Source: Spongilla lacustris | Taxonomy: Eukaryota > Porifera > Demospongiae > Spongillida > Spongillidae | Direction of reading: 5' to 3' | DNA: 64,000 nucleotides | Assembly (NCBI GenBank): GCA_949361645.1 | Contig: OX442426.1 | Location: 930,001 to 994,000 of the forward strand | Shown: piece by piece, positions 62,088 to 64,000 of the stretch | Layout of the letters: the number at the start of each line of letters is the position of its first letter | Position numbering within the stretch: position 1 is the stretch's first letter | Translations under genes and position numbers: made by a program | Notes under the pieces: model-generated | The model's input: the letters and a program-made list of their open reading frames with translations, nothing else | Told to the model about the DNA's origin: nothing | Databases searched by the model: none

Positions 62088-64000
62088 ACACCACACACAC
62101 CTGGTCTGCCCTGATGTCAAACAGTCTGCATGTGGAGTCATCAGAGCCTGTGGCAAAGGCTTGTCCGTTGGGGAAGAACTGTAAAGGGATGGGAGCAGCA
62201 AGTGATCATGGCACCAGGATTACATCACATCATGCAATGCTGCATGGCATCAATGATGCAAGCCCCTTCACATGTCCACGTGACAACAAGCTCATAATGA
62301 CTCAGCAGCACACCCTTATGTCATAATGACTCAGCAGCACACCCTTATGTCATAATGACCCAGCACACCCTTATGTCATAATGACTCAGCAGCACACCCT
62401 TATGTCATAATGACTCAGCAGCACACCCTTATGTCATAATGACTCAGCAGCACACCCTTATGTCATAATGACTCAGCAGCACACCCTTATGTCATAATGA
62501 CTCAGCAGCACACCCTTATGTCATAATGACCCAGCACACCCTTATGTCATAATGACTCAGCAGCACACCCTTATGTCATAATGACTCAGCAGCACACCCT
62601 TATGTCATAATGACCCAGTACACCCTTATGGCTTACCGTTACAGCATTGATGTCGCTCTCGTGCCCTGTGAAGGTTTGCCTGCACACACCACTTCTGATA
62701 TCCCACAGCTGGGGGAAGAGGGGGGGAGGGAGGGGACATGTGAACATTGCCTGTGCACACACCATCAAGTGCTGCATAAACTAAACTGTACCTTACATTA
62801 GTCATAATACGCACAAGTAAATATTAAATAGGCCATTCAAAACAAGATCTAAAAACATCCTCTCTGAGAATGTTGGTGGTAAGTAGGATTTGAAGGCAAT
62901 GGTGGTGGGTATGATACCGTAACAATGCGACAGTCCTGTATTTAGCACATGTAATACCCTAGAAATGTGTGGACTATAGCATTTCCCCTTATTACTAGAC
63001 CTTTGTTATCATAACACTGTGATCAGACCTAACACGTGGTCACCTAAATTGTCATGTGATCAGAACTACACAGAGCTAAGGGAATGCTCTCCTCCACAGC
63101 ATCACCAGTCCCCTCCCCTCCATCTTAACACACATTCCCCCTCCCCTCCATCTTCACACACATTCCCCCTCCCCTCCATCTTCACACACATTCCCCCTCC
63201 CCTCCATCTTCACATACATTCCCCCTCCCCTCCATCTTCACACACATTCCCCTCCCCTCCATCTTAACACACATTTCCCCTCCCCTCCATCTTCACACAT
63301 ACAACAAGTGGGGCAATTTTGATGTCCTTGTGGCATGGTGGTATTATTGACTCCCTACCTTAGCAGAGGAGTCACATGCTCCAGACACAAAGCTGGAGTG
63401 GTCTGGCCCCAGAGTGATGCTCATCACATCTCCCGTGTGTCCAACAAAGTTGACCACAGCCTGCCCTGTCTCCGTATCCCAAAGTGAGCTGGGGGAGGGA
63501 GGGAGGGAGGGAGGGTGGGAGGGAGGGAGGGTGGGAGGGAGGGAGGAGGGATGAGGGAGGGAGGAGGGAGGGAGGGAGAGAGGAGGGGAGGGAGGGAGGG
63601 AGAGAGGAGGGGAGGGAGGGAGGGAGAGAGGGAGGGAGAGAGGAGGGGAGGGAGGGAGGGAGAGAGGAGGGGAGGGAGGGAGAGAGGTAAGGTGTAAGTT
63701 TACTCAATCAGGAGTACTTGCACACCATGCGAGTACATACATCATGACCACAGCTGAGATTCACCCACTCATTCCTCTTCCCACCCTCCCCTATTTACCA
63801 GACCATGTCCCCAGAAGAGGTGAGGATCTGGGCGTCGTCCAAAAAGCGGCAGGAGGAGAGGTAGCCATTGTGCCCCTGGAGCTCCTTGCTGACCCTCACG
63901 TTCCCCTCCTTGGTCCTCAGGCTGTAGATGGAGCAGATGTTGTCCAGCCCTCCACAGGCCACATAGCTGCCAGAGGGAGCGTACGCACAGGTCATCACCC
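61696..64000 (-). CDS. GNB1: Heterotrimeric G-protein beta subunit, 5' partial
   Basis: Five minus-strand exons: 64000-63799 (cut by the window edge), 63488-63359, 62708-62637, 62178-62101 and 61941-61696, all GT-AG and in phase. They code for WD-repeat blades from [17 protein letters not shown] to the terminal [60 protein letters not shown] and [20 protein letters not shown] are diagnostic of the GNB1-4 class rather than GNB5. The protein forms the beta-gamma dimer that binds G-alpha and effectors at the plasma membrane. Introns are short and repeat-rich. The stop lies 386 bp from the start codon of the deoxynucleoside kinase gene on the same strand. Confidence 0.95.
62030..62100. repeat. 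(CA)n in G-beta intron
   Basis: Dinucleotide run ending exactly at the 5' splice site of the exon 62178-62101. Part of it therefore serves as the donor on the minus strand (gtgtgtg). Confidence 0.95.
62285..62632. repeat. 29-bp minisatellite in G-beta intron
   Basis: About 12 copies of cagcagcacacccttatgtc plus ataatgact, ending at the donor of exon 62708-62637. Confidence 0.95.
62815..63350. repeat. Intron with a dispersed repeat and a 28-bp minisatellite
   Basis: About 62850-62950 resembles the 11.3-kb hairpin family (gatttgaaggcaatggtggt). 63110-63300 has about seven units of ccctcccctccatcttcaca plus cacattcc. Confidence 0.85.
63490..63695. repeat. (GGGA)n-rich tract in G-beta intron
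   Basis: Purine-rich on the plus strand, so a polypyrimidine tract on the coding strand, directly upstream of the 3' splice site of the exon starting at 63488. Confidence 0.95.

Noticed and set aside
63372..63707. SLPPSLPPS protein upstream of a G-beta exon
   Set aside because: Translation of a GGGA/CCCT tract; the true exon starts at 63488 after a normal 3' splice site.

Overview
The window is nuclear DNA from a multicellular animal. Most coding sequence is in short exons separated by GT-AG introns. Five conserved animal genes can be read exon by exon: a ROCO (Roc-COR) protein with a C-terminal death domain, the TOR kinase (MTOR), PIGP, AP2M1 and a dCK-type deoxynucleoside kinase. A sixth, a G-protein beta subunit, is cut by the right edge. 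The ROCO-death gene, DIRS/Ngaro-like relics and a ZAD-like zinc-finger gene suggest an early-branching invertebrate such as a sponge. That is inference; no base-level marker proves it.

Layout. 1-1.09 kb is a 16-bp minisatellite. 1.1-6.7 kb has no recognisable gene but holds a duplicated ~287-bp repeat and a transposon relic. 6.74-10.12 kb (+) is the ROCO-death gene, 5' incomplete. 10.8-23.4 kb (+) is the TOR locus. Its exons code for recognisable HEAT, FAT, FRB and FATC segments, but the N-terminal ~540 residues, a block of HEAT repeats and nearly all of the kinase core are absent. One HEAT exon sits upstream and out of order, two exons carry frameshifts, and there is a 200-N gap. 23.7-26.2 kb is a 24-bp satellite followed by a relic of the last TOR exon. 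26.5-27.7 kb (-) is an intronless RRM gene with broken frame. 28.05-28.82 kb is a TIR element with a 73-bp palindromic element inserted in it. 30.9-32.0 kb (-) PIGP and 32.4-36.0 kb (+) AP2M1 are head to head. 38.4-40.7 kb holds an unresolved gene candidate. 40.86-41.94 kb is a compact TIR element with a two-exon zinc-finger gene. 44.4-61.3 kb (-) is the deoxynucleoside kinase gene; its ~15-kb third intron contains a DIRS/Ngaro relic, a long-TIR element, a ~1-kb foldback and a 5.8-kb minisatellite. 61.7-64 kb (-) is the G-beta gene.

The genes do not form a pathway: they serve growth signalling (TOR, G-beta), endocytosis (AP2M1), GPI-anchor synthesis (PIGP) and nucleotide salvage (kinase). What unites the window is tandem-repeat load. 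Many introns contain minisatellites lying against splice sites, and one 3.5-kb array is built from the 5' splice site of a TOR exon. The long apparent open frames of 100-2000 codons in these arrays (for example 53.3-59.2 kb) arise because the repeat unit lacks stops; I do not call them genes.

The most unusual observations are the 1,081-bp TIR element (TAG...CTA ends, perfect 9-bp target duplication) carrying only a zinc-finger gene, the 73-bp palindrome with the same end and duplication signature, the splice-site-derived satellite, and the structurally broken TOR locus.
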